This document shows, piece by piece, positions 17,726 to 25,909 of a stretch of 64,000 nucleotides of DNA. The notes under the pieces are model-generated. The model saw only the letters and a list, made by a program, of their open reading frames with translations. It had not been told where the DNA came from and did not search any database. Position numbers and translations under genes: made by a program. Where the stretch lies: positions 3,224,001 through 3,288,000 of the forward strand of contig NZ_CP125295.1 of NCBI RefSeq assembly GCF_030412785.1, read 5' to 3'. Positions within the stretch are counted from its first letter, which is position 1. Each line of letters starts with the position of its first letter. This stretch comes from Paraburkholderia sabiae (GTDB lineage Bacteria; Pseudomonadota; Gammaproteobacteria; Burkholderiales; Burkholderiaceae).

Positions 17726-20213
17726 TCAACGCGAGCTTGGATTTGAGCAAGCCCGGTTCGAGCACCATGCGAAGTTCCTGCAACGAGCGACGCTGCAATT
17801 GCGTTTCCGCGTCGATGTCTTCGAGCAGCTTGTCCGATCCATCCGGATGCGGCGCCTTCAGTTGCGTATAGACGCGCATGCCCTGTTGCGCCGACGTATT
17901 CGCGCCCGCCAACAGACGCGCCTGATTGCGGAAGCCGTCGGAGATACCCGACTCCAGACGCTGCGTGCCGCCGATCGAACCGTTCGCGCGATACTGCCGC
18001 CACAATGTCTGCGCGCGATTGATCAGATCTTGTGCGCGCGCGAGCGCCTTGTCGCGCAGCGCGTTGACGTCGCCCTGCACGGCGCGCACGTAGTACACGT
18101 CTTCGACGGGGTCGAGGCTGGCGTAAAAGGACAGCAGCTTGTCGTCGCGATCGCTCGAACCACGGCTCTTTTGCACATCCGCGAACTGATCGAGCAGCGC
18201 CTTCTTGTGCGCGAGTTCTTCGGACATCACGTCGGACCACGGACCGGCCGGCATCGCCTGCAATGCGGCCAGCGCCTGCTGGCTGTCGCCGCTTTGCCAG
18301 GCGGCACTCGCCGCATCGTGTCGCGCGATCACATCCGCGGACGGCAGACGGCTCGCGCCCAACTGCTTGTACTGAGCCTGGAACGGCGGCGTCCTGAAGT
18401 TCGCCTGCTTCATCAGCGGCAGCAACGGCATGAGATGACGTGCCGTCATTTCGTTGAAGATGTCCGTGTACCGCCGCAGGTCCGCTCGTATCGCATCGAG
18501 GCCCGCAAGACGCGGATAGCGTTGCGCGTAGTCGTCGAGCACGGCGGGCAGCGCATCGGGTTTATCGCTTGCGAGTTCCGTCGCGATGGTCGAATTGAGC
18601 CGATCGATTGCAGCCAGGTACACTGAATCGTCGCTCTGCAGTTTGCGCAGATGGCTCATCGCGAGCGCATACGGTTCGGTAAATTCAGGCACATACGACG
18701 CAATGCGATCCAGAATCCGTTGATGTCCTTTAGCGTCGTCGTTCCAGCGCTTGAGCAGATCGCCGATCCGGCCTTCGTCGCTATAGATGCGAATCGGCGC
18801 ATCGGGACCGCCGCGGCCGACGACAAAACTCTCCAGATCGCCTACCCACTTCAGCTGATCGATCAGCGCGAGCGCATCGGGATTGTTCCCGCTCGATGCG
18901 TGCATGCCGTCGATCAACGCCGCCGCGCGATCGAACTGCTTCGCCTGCAATGCCGCCAGCCAGCCGGGCACGCGCGCTTTCATCAACGCTTCGCTGGCGA
19001 GCGCACGGATGGCGTCGCTGGCGGGATGACGCCGTAGCGACGACGTGGCCGTGTCCGCGGCCTCTTCGAAGTCGCCTGCCGCGAGCAGGTTCTTCACTTC
19101 GCGTTCGGTCGCGTTGCGCATGTACAGCGTCACCGCCAGGCCCGCAACAACGATCAGAACGACGAGCGCGCCCCAGCCGATGCGGCGCATCGTCGTGCGG
19201 TCGCCGCCCGCGAACGTACGCATCACTTCGCGCGACACCAGTTGCCAGTGGCGGCGCGGACGGCGCGTCTGCGTTTCCGTCGATTCTTCCGGCGTCAAAG
19301 GCGGCGCGCTTTCGTTGACTTCGTCCTCGCGCTGCAACGCGCGATCGACGCAGAAGATGTCGAGAAACGAGTGCGCCGCGCCGACAAAGGTCGTCTTGTC
19401 GGGATCTTCCGCCGGCATCGCCATGACGGGTGCAACAGGCGCGGCTGCGGCAGACGGCGTCATCTGCGTCAGCGTAGGCTCGATTTCGAACGACTTCGCC
19501 AGCGCAACGCGATAGACGAAATGATCGCCGCCGAAACCGATCACGTCGCCGTTTTGCAGCGCGACCGCCGATTCGCCGAGACGTTTGTGATTGACGAACG
19601 TGCCGTTTGTGCTGCCGAGATCTTCGATCCACGGCTCGCCGCTCTTCAGAAAGATATGCGCGTGACGCCGCGAAATGTAATTGACCTGATGCGGAAAGCG
19701 CTCTTTATAGCGCGCGAAGATCTCGTCCGTCTTGCTGACGAGGAACGGGAACGCGCTGAGATCGATTGGCTCCAGCCCCAGATCCATGCGCTCCGGCTCG
19801 AGCGTGACGGTCAGATGCTGCACGGCGCGCGCAGAAGCGGAGCTGAACGGGCGCGGTTCGATGGCGACGCGATACGTGAGATCGCCGCCAAAGCACAATT
19901 CGTCGCCGGCGCGCACGCGCGACGGTGTCTGCCGCACGGCGATGCCATTCACAGTCGTGCCGTTCTTGCTGTCGAGATCCGCCACATACACCGCGCCATG
20001 CTCGCTAAAGATGCGCGCGTGACGCCGCGAAAGTTTCGTGATCAGATCGCGCGGATAGTCGGCGAACGGCGCCTCGCTGCGGCCGATCGCGAACAGGTCG
20101 TCGACGATACGGATAGGGCCGAGCGACGCGTTCGAAACGGGCAGCAGCAGGACATCGAACTCCTTGTCCAGAGCCGCCCGCATCTCAGCAATCGGAGCTT
20201 CGCCGGGATTCAT
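17685..20213 (-). CDS. Membrane protein with two N-terminal FHA domains
   Basis: 842 residues. FHA domain 1 (about 35-115: AIGRSE, KLSRRHARIF, DSKNGTTVNG) and FHA domain 2 (about 150-235: ISRRHAHIF, STNGTFVN) both keep the Arg, Ser-x-x-His and Asn residues that bind phosphothreonine. A linker containing DPDKTTFVG (about 270-278) could itself be a phosphosite. One membrane helix at about 347-365 leads to a large helical periplasmic region with TPR-like features. It is the first gene of the five-gene export operon. It probably senses kinase activity in the cytoplasm and transmits it to the export complex; its binding partners are unknown. Confidence 0.88.
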   Translation of the reverse strand: MNPGEAPIAEMRAALDKEFDVLLLPVSNASLGPIRIVDDLFAIGRSEAPFADYPRDLITKLSRRHARIFSEHGAVYVADLDSKNGTTVNGIAVRQTPSRVRAGDELCFGGDLTYRVAIEPRPFSSASARAVQHLTVTLEPERMDLGLEPIDLSAFPFLVSKTDEIFARYKERFPHQVNYISRRHAHIFLKSGEPWIEDLGSTNGTFVNHKRLGESAVALQNGDVIGFGGDHFVYRVALAKSFEIEPTLTQMTPSAAAAPVAPVMAMPAEDPDKTTFVGAAHSFLDIFCVDRALQREDEVNESAPPLTPEESTETQTRRPRRHWQLVSREVMRTFAGGDRTTMRRIGWGALVVLIVVAGLAVTLYMRNATEREVKNLLAAGDFEEAADTATSSLRRHPASDAIRALASEALMKARVPGWLAALQAKQFDRAAALIDGMHASSGNNPDALALIDQLKWVGDLESFVVGRGGPDAPIRIYSDEGRIGDLLKRWNDDAKGHQRILDRIASYVPEFTEPYALAMSHLRKLQSDDSVYLAAIDRLNSTIATELASDKPDALPAVLDDYAQRYPRLAGLDAIRADLRRYTDIFNEMTARHLMPLLPLMKQANFRTPPFQAQYKQLGASRLPSADVIARHDAASAAWQSGDSQQALAALQAMPAGPWSDVMSEELAHKKALLDQFADVQKSRGSSDRDDKLLSFYASLDPVEDVYYVRAVQGDVNALRDKALARAQDLINRAQTLWRQYRANGSIGGTQRLESGISDGFRNQARLLAGANTSAQQGMRVYTQLKAPHPDGSDKLLEDIDAETQLQRRSLQELRMVLEPGLLKSKLALIGGSDESEARQSP

Positions 20214-20419
20214 CTCTTTGCATCACTAAGCGTGGACACGAACAGAGCGTTCGACAGGCGCGGCAACAAGGCGTATTCGACGTATCCGCTCATCTGACGA
20301 TAGGAGCGGCTAATCAGGAATTTTAAGTCACGCATGGTGTTAGTCAATTATGGGTACGGCTAATGCGATCGAATCCGGCAAGCAGCTCTCGTTCTCGTTT
20401 TAAGAACCGTGCCAGCGTC
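20214..20419. other. Gap between outer-membrane factor and FHA gene
   Basis: 206 bp on the minus-strand path between the NodT-type gene and the FHA gene. It may hold the promoter of the five-gene operon. A partial sigma-54 match at 20401-20414 lacks the essential GC and is not counted. Confidence 0.4.
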
Positions 20420-21931
20420 TCATTGCTTCACTTGCGTCTGCACATCGACAGCGGGCCAGCCACCGCCGAGCGCCTTGTAAAGCAGTACCGTGTCGGACAG
20501 TATTTGCTGGTGATTCGTCAGCAGATCGAGTTGTGCCTGAAGCAGCGTGCGCTCCGTTTCGAACACGTCCAGTTGCGACACCACGCCTTCACGCAATTGC
20601 GACTGCATCTGCTCGTTGACGACGCTCAGACGTTCCACTTCCTGTTGCAATTCGACACGCTGCTGCCTGTGCGAATCCAGATTGACGAGCGCGTTTTCGA
20701 CTTCTTCGAATGCACCTATCACGGTTTGCCGGTATTGCTGCTCGGCGACTGTGGATTGCGCTTGCGTGGTTTTCACGTGAGCCCGCACACCGGGATCGAG
20801 CAGCGGAATGTTGATGCTCGGCATCAAGCCAAATGTGAACGACTTCAGAAGATCGGACAGCGCGAAACTCGCGGTGCCGCCATGTCCCGTCAGGCTGATG
20901 GTCGGCAGTTGCGCGAGCTTGGCTTCGCCGACGAGGTCGTACGCTTCGAGCACGCGCAGTTCGGAGGCGACGATGTCGGGCCGCCGCGACAGCAATTGCG
21001 AAGGCAGTCCGCCCGGCACGGGCGGCAATTGCACACGCTGCTGCAAATGTCCGACAGGCACGGTGAATTCGCCCGCCGGCACGCCGATCAGCGTGCACAG
21101 CGCGTTATTCGCAAGACTGCGCGAACGGCGCAGATCGAGCAGGTCCTTGGTTAGACGATTCACCTCGGCCTGTTGACGCATCACCTGCGTCTTCGGAATC
21201 AGGCCGTTGCGGCTCATGCCGTCGAAGATCGAGAGAATCGTGCGATTCTCGTCGACCATTTTCTGTTGCGCGACGATCTGGTCGTCGAACTGGAGAATCT
21301 GGAAGTACGTGGTCGCCACATTCGACACGAGTTCCAGATAGCCCGCGCGCCAGTCGGCTTCGGACGCGTGAAACTCGGCCTTTTGCGCCTGCACGCCCTT
21401 TTCTACCTTGCCCCAGATGTCGATGTCCCAGTTCACCTGGGCCGCCACGTTGTATTGACGCGAGAGCGGTTGTCCCGTCACTTTCTGGAAATTGGCGCCT
21501 GCGCCGAGATCGGCCGTAGGCAGCGCGCCTGCTTTCGCTTCGCCGATTTGCGCACCGGCTACGTCGATGCGCGCGGCCAGTACCTTGATGTCGAAATTGC
21601 CCGCGATTGCCTTATCGATCAGCGTATTCAGATACGGATCCTGGAAGCCTTTCCACCAGTCGGGCACGATCGTGTCGGCGGGCGAGACGAGGGAGCCCGT
21701 CTTGTCGGACCACGCTGCCTTGGTGGGCGTGTCGGGCCGCTTGTAATCGGCCATATGAACGTCGACGCAGCCTGCCAGCAATGCCGCACAGGCGGCAGCC
21801 GCACTGAATGTGCGCACAACTGCAGCAAAGGAAAGCTTGCGCTGTTCTTCGCGGCGGACATCCGCGCAACGGCGGTCCGGCGAAACGAAGTTCGAACAGC
21901 AGGCGACGAACGAATCAGGCAACGCAGACAC
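20420..21931 (-). CDS. TolC/NodT-type outer-membrane efflux lipoprotein
   Basis: About 503 residues from GTG 21931, chosen for its ggaga ribosome-binding site 5 bases upstream; GTG 21964 is the longer alternative. A lipobox LLAGC follows a hydrophobic stretch (FSAAAACAALLAGC), but the region before it is unusually long (about 50 residues). The rest is two outer-membrane efflux protein repeats of long helices (IDKAIAGNFDIKVLAARIDV; QAEVNRLTKDLLDLRRSRSL). As the only channel protein nearby, it is the probable outer-membrane exit for the HlyD/C39 exporter, forming a type I-like conduit. It lies 253 bp downstream of peptide 2. Confidence 0.9.
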   Translation of the reverse strand: MSALPDSFVACCSNFVSPDRRCADVRREEQRKLSFAAVVRTFSAAAACAALLAGCVDVHMADYKRPDTPTKAAWSDKTGSLVSPADTIVPDWWKGFQDPYLNTLIDKAIAGNFDIKVLAARIDVAGAQIGEAKAGALPTADLGAGANFQKVTGQPLSRQYNVAAQVNWDIDIWGKVEKGVQAQKAEFHASEADWRAGYLELVSNVATTYFQILQFDDQIVAQQKMVDENRTILSIFDGMSRNGLIPKTQVMRQQAEVNRLTKDLLDLRRSRSLANNALCTLIGVPAGEFTVPVGHLQQRVQLPPVPGGLPSQLLSRRPDIVASELRVLEAYDLVGEAKLAQLPTISLTGHGGTASFALSDLLKSFTFGLMPSINIPLLDPGVRAHVKTTQAQSTVAEQQYRQTVIGAFEEVENALVNLDSHRQQRVELQQEVERLSVVNEQMQSQLREGVVSQLDVFETERTLLQAQLDLLTNHQQILSDTVLLYKALGGGWPAVDVQTQVKQ

Positions 21932-22141
21932 GATATTCTCCGATCTTTTCCGGCTGTACTGCACGTGCAGAGCGCGCCTTTCAAGTAAAGCACGTCCAGC
22001 GCGGCATCTCTATCGATGTCGGTGGATTTCGTTCGGCGTGGAGTGCGTGCGGTGACGCGGCGGTCGTGTGGACAGGACGAATTGCTTTTGAATCTTTTTG
22101 ACGATGCGTGGTGCAGCTTGCTTCCGTACTTTTCCGGAAGG

Positions 22142-22171
22142 CCCGCGGAGGCTGGTCTGAACCTCCGCGGG
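22142..22171 (-). other. GC-rich hairpin after peptide 2 gene
   Basis: The perfect 10-bp stem cccgcggagg/cctccgcggg (22142-22151 with 22162-22171) lies 13 bp past the peptide 2 stop. It has no T-run on the minus strand, so it is more likely an mRNA 3'-stabilising or partial-termination element than a full terminator. Confidence 0.6.
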
Positions 22172-22184
22172 TAACGCCGTGTGC

Positions 22185-22454
22185 TTAGTGCACGGTGACG
22201 TTGTTGTTGGCCGTCTGCGTCGGCTTGATCGTCGTGTTCAGGCCCGACGCGAAGGCGTTGTTGTTGCCGCTCATGTTGTTGATGTTGAGTTCCTGCGAGA
22301 TCAGTTGTTGTGCGTCGACATGCTTGCTGTTGTCGAAGTCGAGCTTGATGCTCGGGAAGTACGGATAGGCGAGGTAGCCGCCGCGGACAGCCTTCATCGA
22401 CTTGCTGTCGAGTTCTTCGGTGACGGACAGGTCTTTGATCATCAGTGCGCTCAT
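22185..22454 (-). CDS. Double-glycine leader peptide 2 (export substrate)
   Basis: 89 residues with ribosome-binding site aggag. The leader 1-26 has MIKDL at 5-9, LD at 15-16, M20 and GG at 25-26. The mature 63 residues start YLAYPYFPS and end in Asn/Thr-rich sequence (LNINNMSGNNNAFASGLN). There is no cysteine. It is a close paralogue of the 28424 product, and the two genes share promoter, leader RNA and coding sequence in inverted orientation. The Asn-rich composition is compatible with an assembling or matrix protein, but also with a bacteriocin. It is the first gene on the minus-strand path leading to the outer-membrane factor. Confidence 0.88.
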   Translation of the reverse strand: MSALMIKDLSVTEELDSKSMKAVRGGYLAYPYFPSIKLDFDNSKHVDAQQLISQELNINNMSGNNNAFASGLNTTIKPTQTANNNVTVH

Positions 22455-22508
22455 GACAGTTCTCCTAAGAGGGAAGCGAAGATTCGCTAAGGTGTTTCGG
22501 TTTGGGTT

Positions 22509-22527
22509 CGAGCATCTTGTCTGCTCG
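22509..22527 (-). promoter_or_regulatory. Hairpin at predicted 5' end of peptide 2 mRNA
   Basis: CGAGCA-gacaaga-TGCTCG begins at the base (22527) predicted as transcription start from the sigma-54 promoter. The same hairpin stands at the same place before the 28424 gene. Hairpins at an RNA 5' end commonly protect transcripts from decay. Confidence 0.5.
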
Positions 22528-22537
22528 GGCCTTACAA

Positions 22538-22554
22538 CGCATAGGCTGTGCCAA
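22538..22554 (-). promoter_or_regulatory. Sigma-54 promoter of peptide 2
   Basis: Minus-strand TTGGCACAGCCTATGCG has GG and GC exactly 12 bases apart and TGGCAC matching the consensus. The predicted start is 22527, 73 bases before the ATG. Confidence 0.75.
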
Positions 22555-22675
22555 TTGCACTGCCTGCGCCGCGAAAAACCTGCAAAGCCTTGCTGCCATT
22601 GGGTTACGCGTCGAACTGCAATTGCGCTTACGAATCCCGGGTACTTTGTTCAGACCACCAGGTGCCATCACGTGG

Positions 22676-22700
22676 CCAACATATGGCGCAAAACTGTTGG
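22676..22700. promoter_or_regulatory. Candidate activator binding site (enhancer)
   Basis: Inverted repeat CCAAC-N15-GTTGG, centred 161 bp upstream of the predicted start. The same motif, spacing and distance occur before the 28424 gene. It would suit the Fis-type helix-turn-helix of the sigma-54 activator. Confidence 0.5.
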
Positions 22701-22784
22701 ATTGATAAAGACACCAACAAGAGCAACGATGAAGATGAACAAAAAGAGCATTAAAACAGGCCGCGATTGAGCACTTACGTTCGT

Positions 22785-23213
22785 TCACTTCGCGATCACT
22801 GTGATCTTCTTCGAATAGACAGGCGGGTTGTGCGGAATGTGATTTTCGTCGCCCATCAGCAACTGGATGGTGTGCTTGCCGGGCGGCAAGGTGATCGTCG
22901 TTTCCGTTTCGCCCGCGCCGAAATGCAGATGCTGGCGATCCGACGGAATCTCCTGATCCATCGGAGGCAAGTCCGTATCGATCAACAGATGGTGGTGGCC
23001 CGTGTTCGGATACTTGACGCCCTTCGGCGCAACGCCCATGTAACGCAAGCCGAACCACACGCGAAACGGCTTGTTGGCGGGCACGACCTGTCCGTCGTTC
23101 GGATAGCCGATATAGGCGTAGGCATCCTTGGGCGCGGGCGTCGGCCCGGCGAATGCCACATTCATCGAAGCGAGAGCGGCAAGCGCCGCAGCGGCGACAA
23201 CGATCCTGATCAT
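22785..23213 (-). CDS. DUF4399 exported protein, copy A
   Basis: 142 residues from ATG 23213, which has a ggagag ribosome-binding site. A signal peptide ends near ASMNVAFA, so the protein is periplasmic or secreted. The mature part is a single DUF4399-type domain with the conserved stretches NTGHHHLLIDTDLPPMDQEI and HFGAGETETTITLPPGKH, rich in His and Asp, which suggests metal binding. It is adjacent to a second copy (23276-23701) about 70% similar by eye. The function of the family is not known to me. Its position inside the peptide-export locus suggests a link but may be chance. Confidence 0.85.
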   Translation of the reverse strand: MIRIVVAAAALAALASMNVAFAGPTPAPKDAYAYIGYPNDGQVVPANKPFRVWFGLRYMGVAPKGVKYPNTGHHHLLIDTDLPPMDQEIPSDRQHLHFGAGETETTITLPPGKHTIQLLMGDENHIPHNPPVYSKKITVIAK

Positions 23214-23275
23214 GGCTGATGCTCTCCGTCTTGCGTGCTGTGCGCCACACGTGCCGGCGCGGCGTGCACGCGTGC

Positions 23276-23701
23276 TCACTTCACGATGATGGTGATCTTC
23301 TTCGAATAGACGGGCGGGTTATGCGGCACGTGATTGAAGTCGCCGAGCAGCAATTGCAGCGTGTGCTTGCCGGGCGGCAGTTCGATGCGCGCATCCGTTT
23401 CGCCTGCGCCAAAATGCAGGTGATTCCGGTCAGAGGGAATTTCCTGATCCATCGGCGGCAGGTCCGTATCGATCAGCAGATGGTGATGCCCCGTGTTCGG
23501 CACATTGACGCCTTTAGGACACACGCCCATGTTGCGCAAGCCCATTCGCACCCAGAGCTTGCCGCCCGTAATCACGGTGCCGTCTGCCGGCCAGATGATG
23601 TAGACCTCGGCGCCCGGCGGCGACGGCGTCGGGCCTGCAAACACCTGCGCCGAAGCGAGAAAGAGCGCGCCGATAGCCGCGAGCCTTATTCTTGTTTGCA
23701 T
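23276..23701 (-). CDS. DUF4399 exported protein, copy B
   Basis: 141 residues from ATG 23701 (ribosome-binding site gggag); the longer open frame upstream is not supported. The signal peptide ends SAQVFA, followed by GPTPSPPGAEVYIIWPADG. The same HHHLLIDTDLPPMDQE and HLHFGAGET signatures occur as in copy A, plus one cysteine (NMGVCPKGV) that copy A lacks. It lies 62 bp upstream of copy A, so the two are probably one operon created by tandem duplication. It is divergent from the caspase/FGE gene across a 263-bp gap in which I see no other feature. Confidence 0.85.
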   Translation of the reverse strand: MQTRIRLAAIGALFLASAQVFAGPTPSPPGAEVYIIWPADGTVITGGKLWVRMGLRNMGVCPKGVNVPNTGHHHLLIDTDLPPMDQEIPSDRNHLHFGAGETDARIELPPGKHTLQLLLGDFNHVPHNPPVYSKKITIIVK

Positions 23702-23964
23702 TGCGCATCTCCCAGGGAGGGTCAGTGCTGCTTGCTTCCGCTTTAGCTTAGGACGTAACTTGTTAAAAAGATACGCCACGCTCGTTAACCTTCTGACGTT
23801 CTCACTGCGTGCTATCTTTTGTAAGGGTGATCTGCGCGAAGGGGTGCCCGGCAACGGTATCGCGCGTGTCGGGCAGCATGGCGAACGGCAACGGTTTTCG
23901 ATCGAGCCGCTTCGTCCGATGACGAGGTTCTGTCCAGAACTTCCAGAACAACCAGGATCTGAAA

Positions 23965-25878
23965 ATGTGGCGAAAACTCCTGCTGGTATGCATGTTCGGG
24001 GCACTCCAGATGCGAGGAGCCGACGCGCAAACGCTGCCCCGCGCCGCGCACGATGCCACTTCCAACGTTGCCGGAAACGGCGCACTGAATGCCCGCACGG
24101 CAACGGCGGCGCGCAAGGTCGCGCTGGTGATCGGTAATGCCAGTTATGGTTTTGGTGCGCTGCCCAATGCAGCACGCGATGCGCAAAGCGTCGCCGATAT
24201 GTTGCGCGCGCAAGGCTTCGATGTCGTGCTTCGTACCGATGCGAACGCCGAGCAGATGCACGATGCACTGGCCGACTTCGGCCGTCGCTTGCAGCCGGGC
24301 GGCACGGCGCTGTTCTATTTCGCGGGCCATGGCTTGCAGGCGGGAACGGGGACGCAGCTGACATCCGTTACTGCCGATGCGCGCGCGCCCGCGTCGTTGA
24401 TGACAGAGAGCATCGATCTGTCGAATGTACTCGCAACGCTTGCCGCCCCGCGCGCGCATGCAGTCAATCTGATCGTGCTGGACGCATGTCTCACGCAACC
24501 ATTCGAGCCTTCTCGTCTGACGATGCCCTTGCCGGCGCAAACGCTCATTGCGTACGCGACGACGCCAGGCGGCGAGGCCGCCGATGGCACCCGTCACGGC
24601 ATTTTCACGGGCGCGTGGCTGCGTGAAATGCGCCGTGCGCCGAGCGAACCTGTCGACACGATGTTCGCCCTTGTCGCGCGACGCGTCGCGGAAGAAACGG
24701 GTGGAGCGCAAAGCCCTTGGTCCGCGTCGTCATTGAGTGGAAAGGAAAGGGTATTCGCTTCGAATCCTCTATCGACGCAAGCAGACGATCAGCCCAACCT
24801 CGTTGTTGCGTTGGATAGCCGCGGCATTCTGCCTAAAGACAGCAACGAGCAATATGAGCTGACGTTCTGGGAGTCGATCAAGGACAGCAACTACGCAAGC
24901 GACTATGAAGCGTATTTAAAGGCGTATCCGAACGGCCGCTTTGCGACGCTCGCAAAGGCGCGTATCGACAGGCTCAAGTCGAGTTCCCAGGCAACGCCGC
25001 CAGCGACGCATGCAGCGCCCGCAGCCGCGCCGTCGCATCCTGCTGCTGCGGCGGCTCCCACGCCTGCGCCAGCACCGGCTCCGCAACCAGCGCCTAAAGC
25101 GGCCGCAACGCCAGCCCCCGCACCTACGCCTGCATCCGCAGCACCCGCGCGCGCAGCGGCCAGTGGCGAGAGCAAGGACTGCGCGGCCTGCCCGGTGATG
25201 ATCTCGCTGCCGGCGGGCTCCTTCACGATGGGCAGCAACGTGGGCGACCCGTCCGAGAAGCCGCCGCATCACGTGACCATTTCAGCGCCGTTCGCGATCG
25301 GCAAATACGAAGTGACAGTCGAGCAATGGAACGCCTGCGCCGACGTCAACGGATGCCCGAAGCTCGCTCCCGAAAGCAACTCCGTGAAGAACGCACCCGC
25401 GCGCGATCTCAGTTGGGACGACGCGCAGGCTTACGTGAAGTGGCTGAGCAAGGTGACAGGCAAGACCTATCGTCTGCCGACGGAAGCCGAATGGGAATAT
25501 GCGGATCGCGGGGGCACGACGACGAAGTACTGGTGGGGCGACCAACCGCGCAAAGGGATGGCGAATTGCAAGGACTGCGGCGATCCGTACCACAATCAGG
25601 CACCCGAACCGGTCGGTTCATTCGCGGCCAATCCCAACGGCTTGTACGACATGAACGGCGGCGTGTGGGAATGGGTCAGCGACTGCTGGCATAACTCATT
25701 CCAGAGCGCTCCCGCCGATGGCCACGCGTGGGACGCGCCGGGCTGCAACATGCGCGTGATTCGCGGCGGCTCGTGGCGCGAAGGAAGCGACTATATGCTC
25801 AGTTCGACGCGCTTCAAGTACAGCCAAAGCGTACGTCAGTCGCAAGACGGCTTTCGGGTCGTCAAGGAACTCAAGTGA
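23965..25878 (+). CDS. Exported caspase-like / FGE-sulfatase domain fusion
   Basis: 637 residues. A signal peptide (1-22, ending GADA) is followed by a C14 caspase-like domain (about 50-265) with catalytic His122 (YFAGHGLQ) and Cys175 (VLDACLTQ). A region with [20 protein letters not shown] comes next, then a long Pro/Ala linker (about 340-390) and a formylglycine-generating-enzyme-like domain (about 395-637; [35 protein letters not shown]). It would work in the periplasm. Such fusions occur in signalling loci; the FGE-like part often acts as a binding fold rather than as a sulfatase activator. It converges with the kinase gene, 31 bp apart. Its target, possibly an export component, is unknown. 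Confidence 0.88.
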   Translation: MWRKLLLVCMFGALQMRGADAQTLPRAAHDATSNVAGNGALNARTATAARKVALVIGNASYGFGALPNAARDAQSVADMLRAQGFDVVLRTDANAEQMHDALADFGRRLQPGGTALFYFAGHGLQAGTGTQLTSVTADARAPASLMTESIDLSNVLATLAAPRAHAVNLIVLDACLTQPFEPSRLTMPLPAQTLIAYATTPGGEAADGTRHGIFTGAWLREMRRAPSEPVDTMFALVARRVAEETGGAQSPWSASSLSGKERVFASNPLSTQADDQPNLVVALDSRGILPKDSNEQYELTFWESIKDSNYASDYEAYLKAYPNGRFATLAKARIDRLKSSSQATPPATHAAPAAAPSHPAAAAAPTPAPAPAPQPAPKAAATPAPAPTPASAAPARAAASGESKDCAACPVMISLPAGSFTMGSNVGDPSEKPPHHVTISAPFAIGKYEVTVEQWNACADVNGCPKLAPESNSVKNAPARDLSWDDAQAYVKWLSKVTGKTYRLPTEAEWEYADRGGTTTKYWWGDQPRKGMANCKDCGDPYHNQAPEPVGSFAANPNGLYDMNGGVWEWVSDCWHNSFQSAPADGHAWDAPGCNMRVIRGGSWREGSDYMLSSTRFKYSQSVRQSQDGFRVVKELK

Positions 25879-25909
25879 AATGAAATGACGAGAAACCCGC
25901 GCGGGCTTC

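Larger units (their letters stand above)
22455..22784. other. Promoter region of peptide 2, 330 bp
   Basis: Holds the 5' leader hairpin, the sigma-54 promoter and the candidate enhancer (all listed). It is noticeably richer in A/T than its surroundings between about 22690 and 22780. No gene is recognised. Confidence 0.6.

Noticed and set aside
20401..20414. Sigma-54-like TGGCACG before the FHA/exporter operon
   Set aside because: The -24 part is perfect but the -12 part reads TTAA instead of TTGC, and GC is the most conserved element. It also lies about 190 bp from the FHA start.
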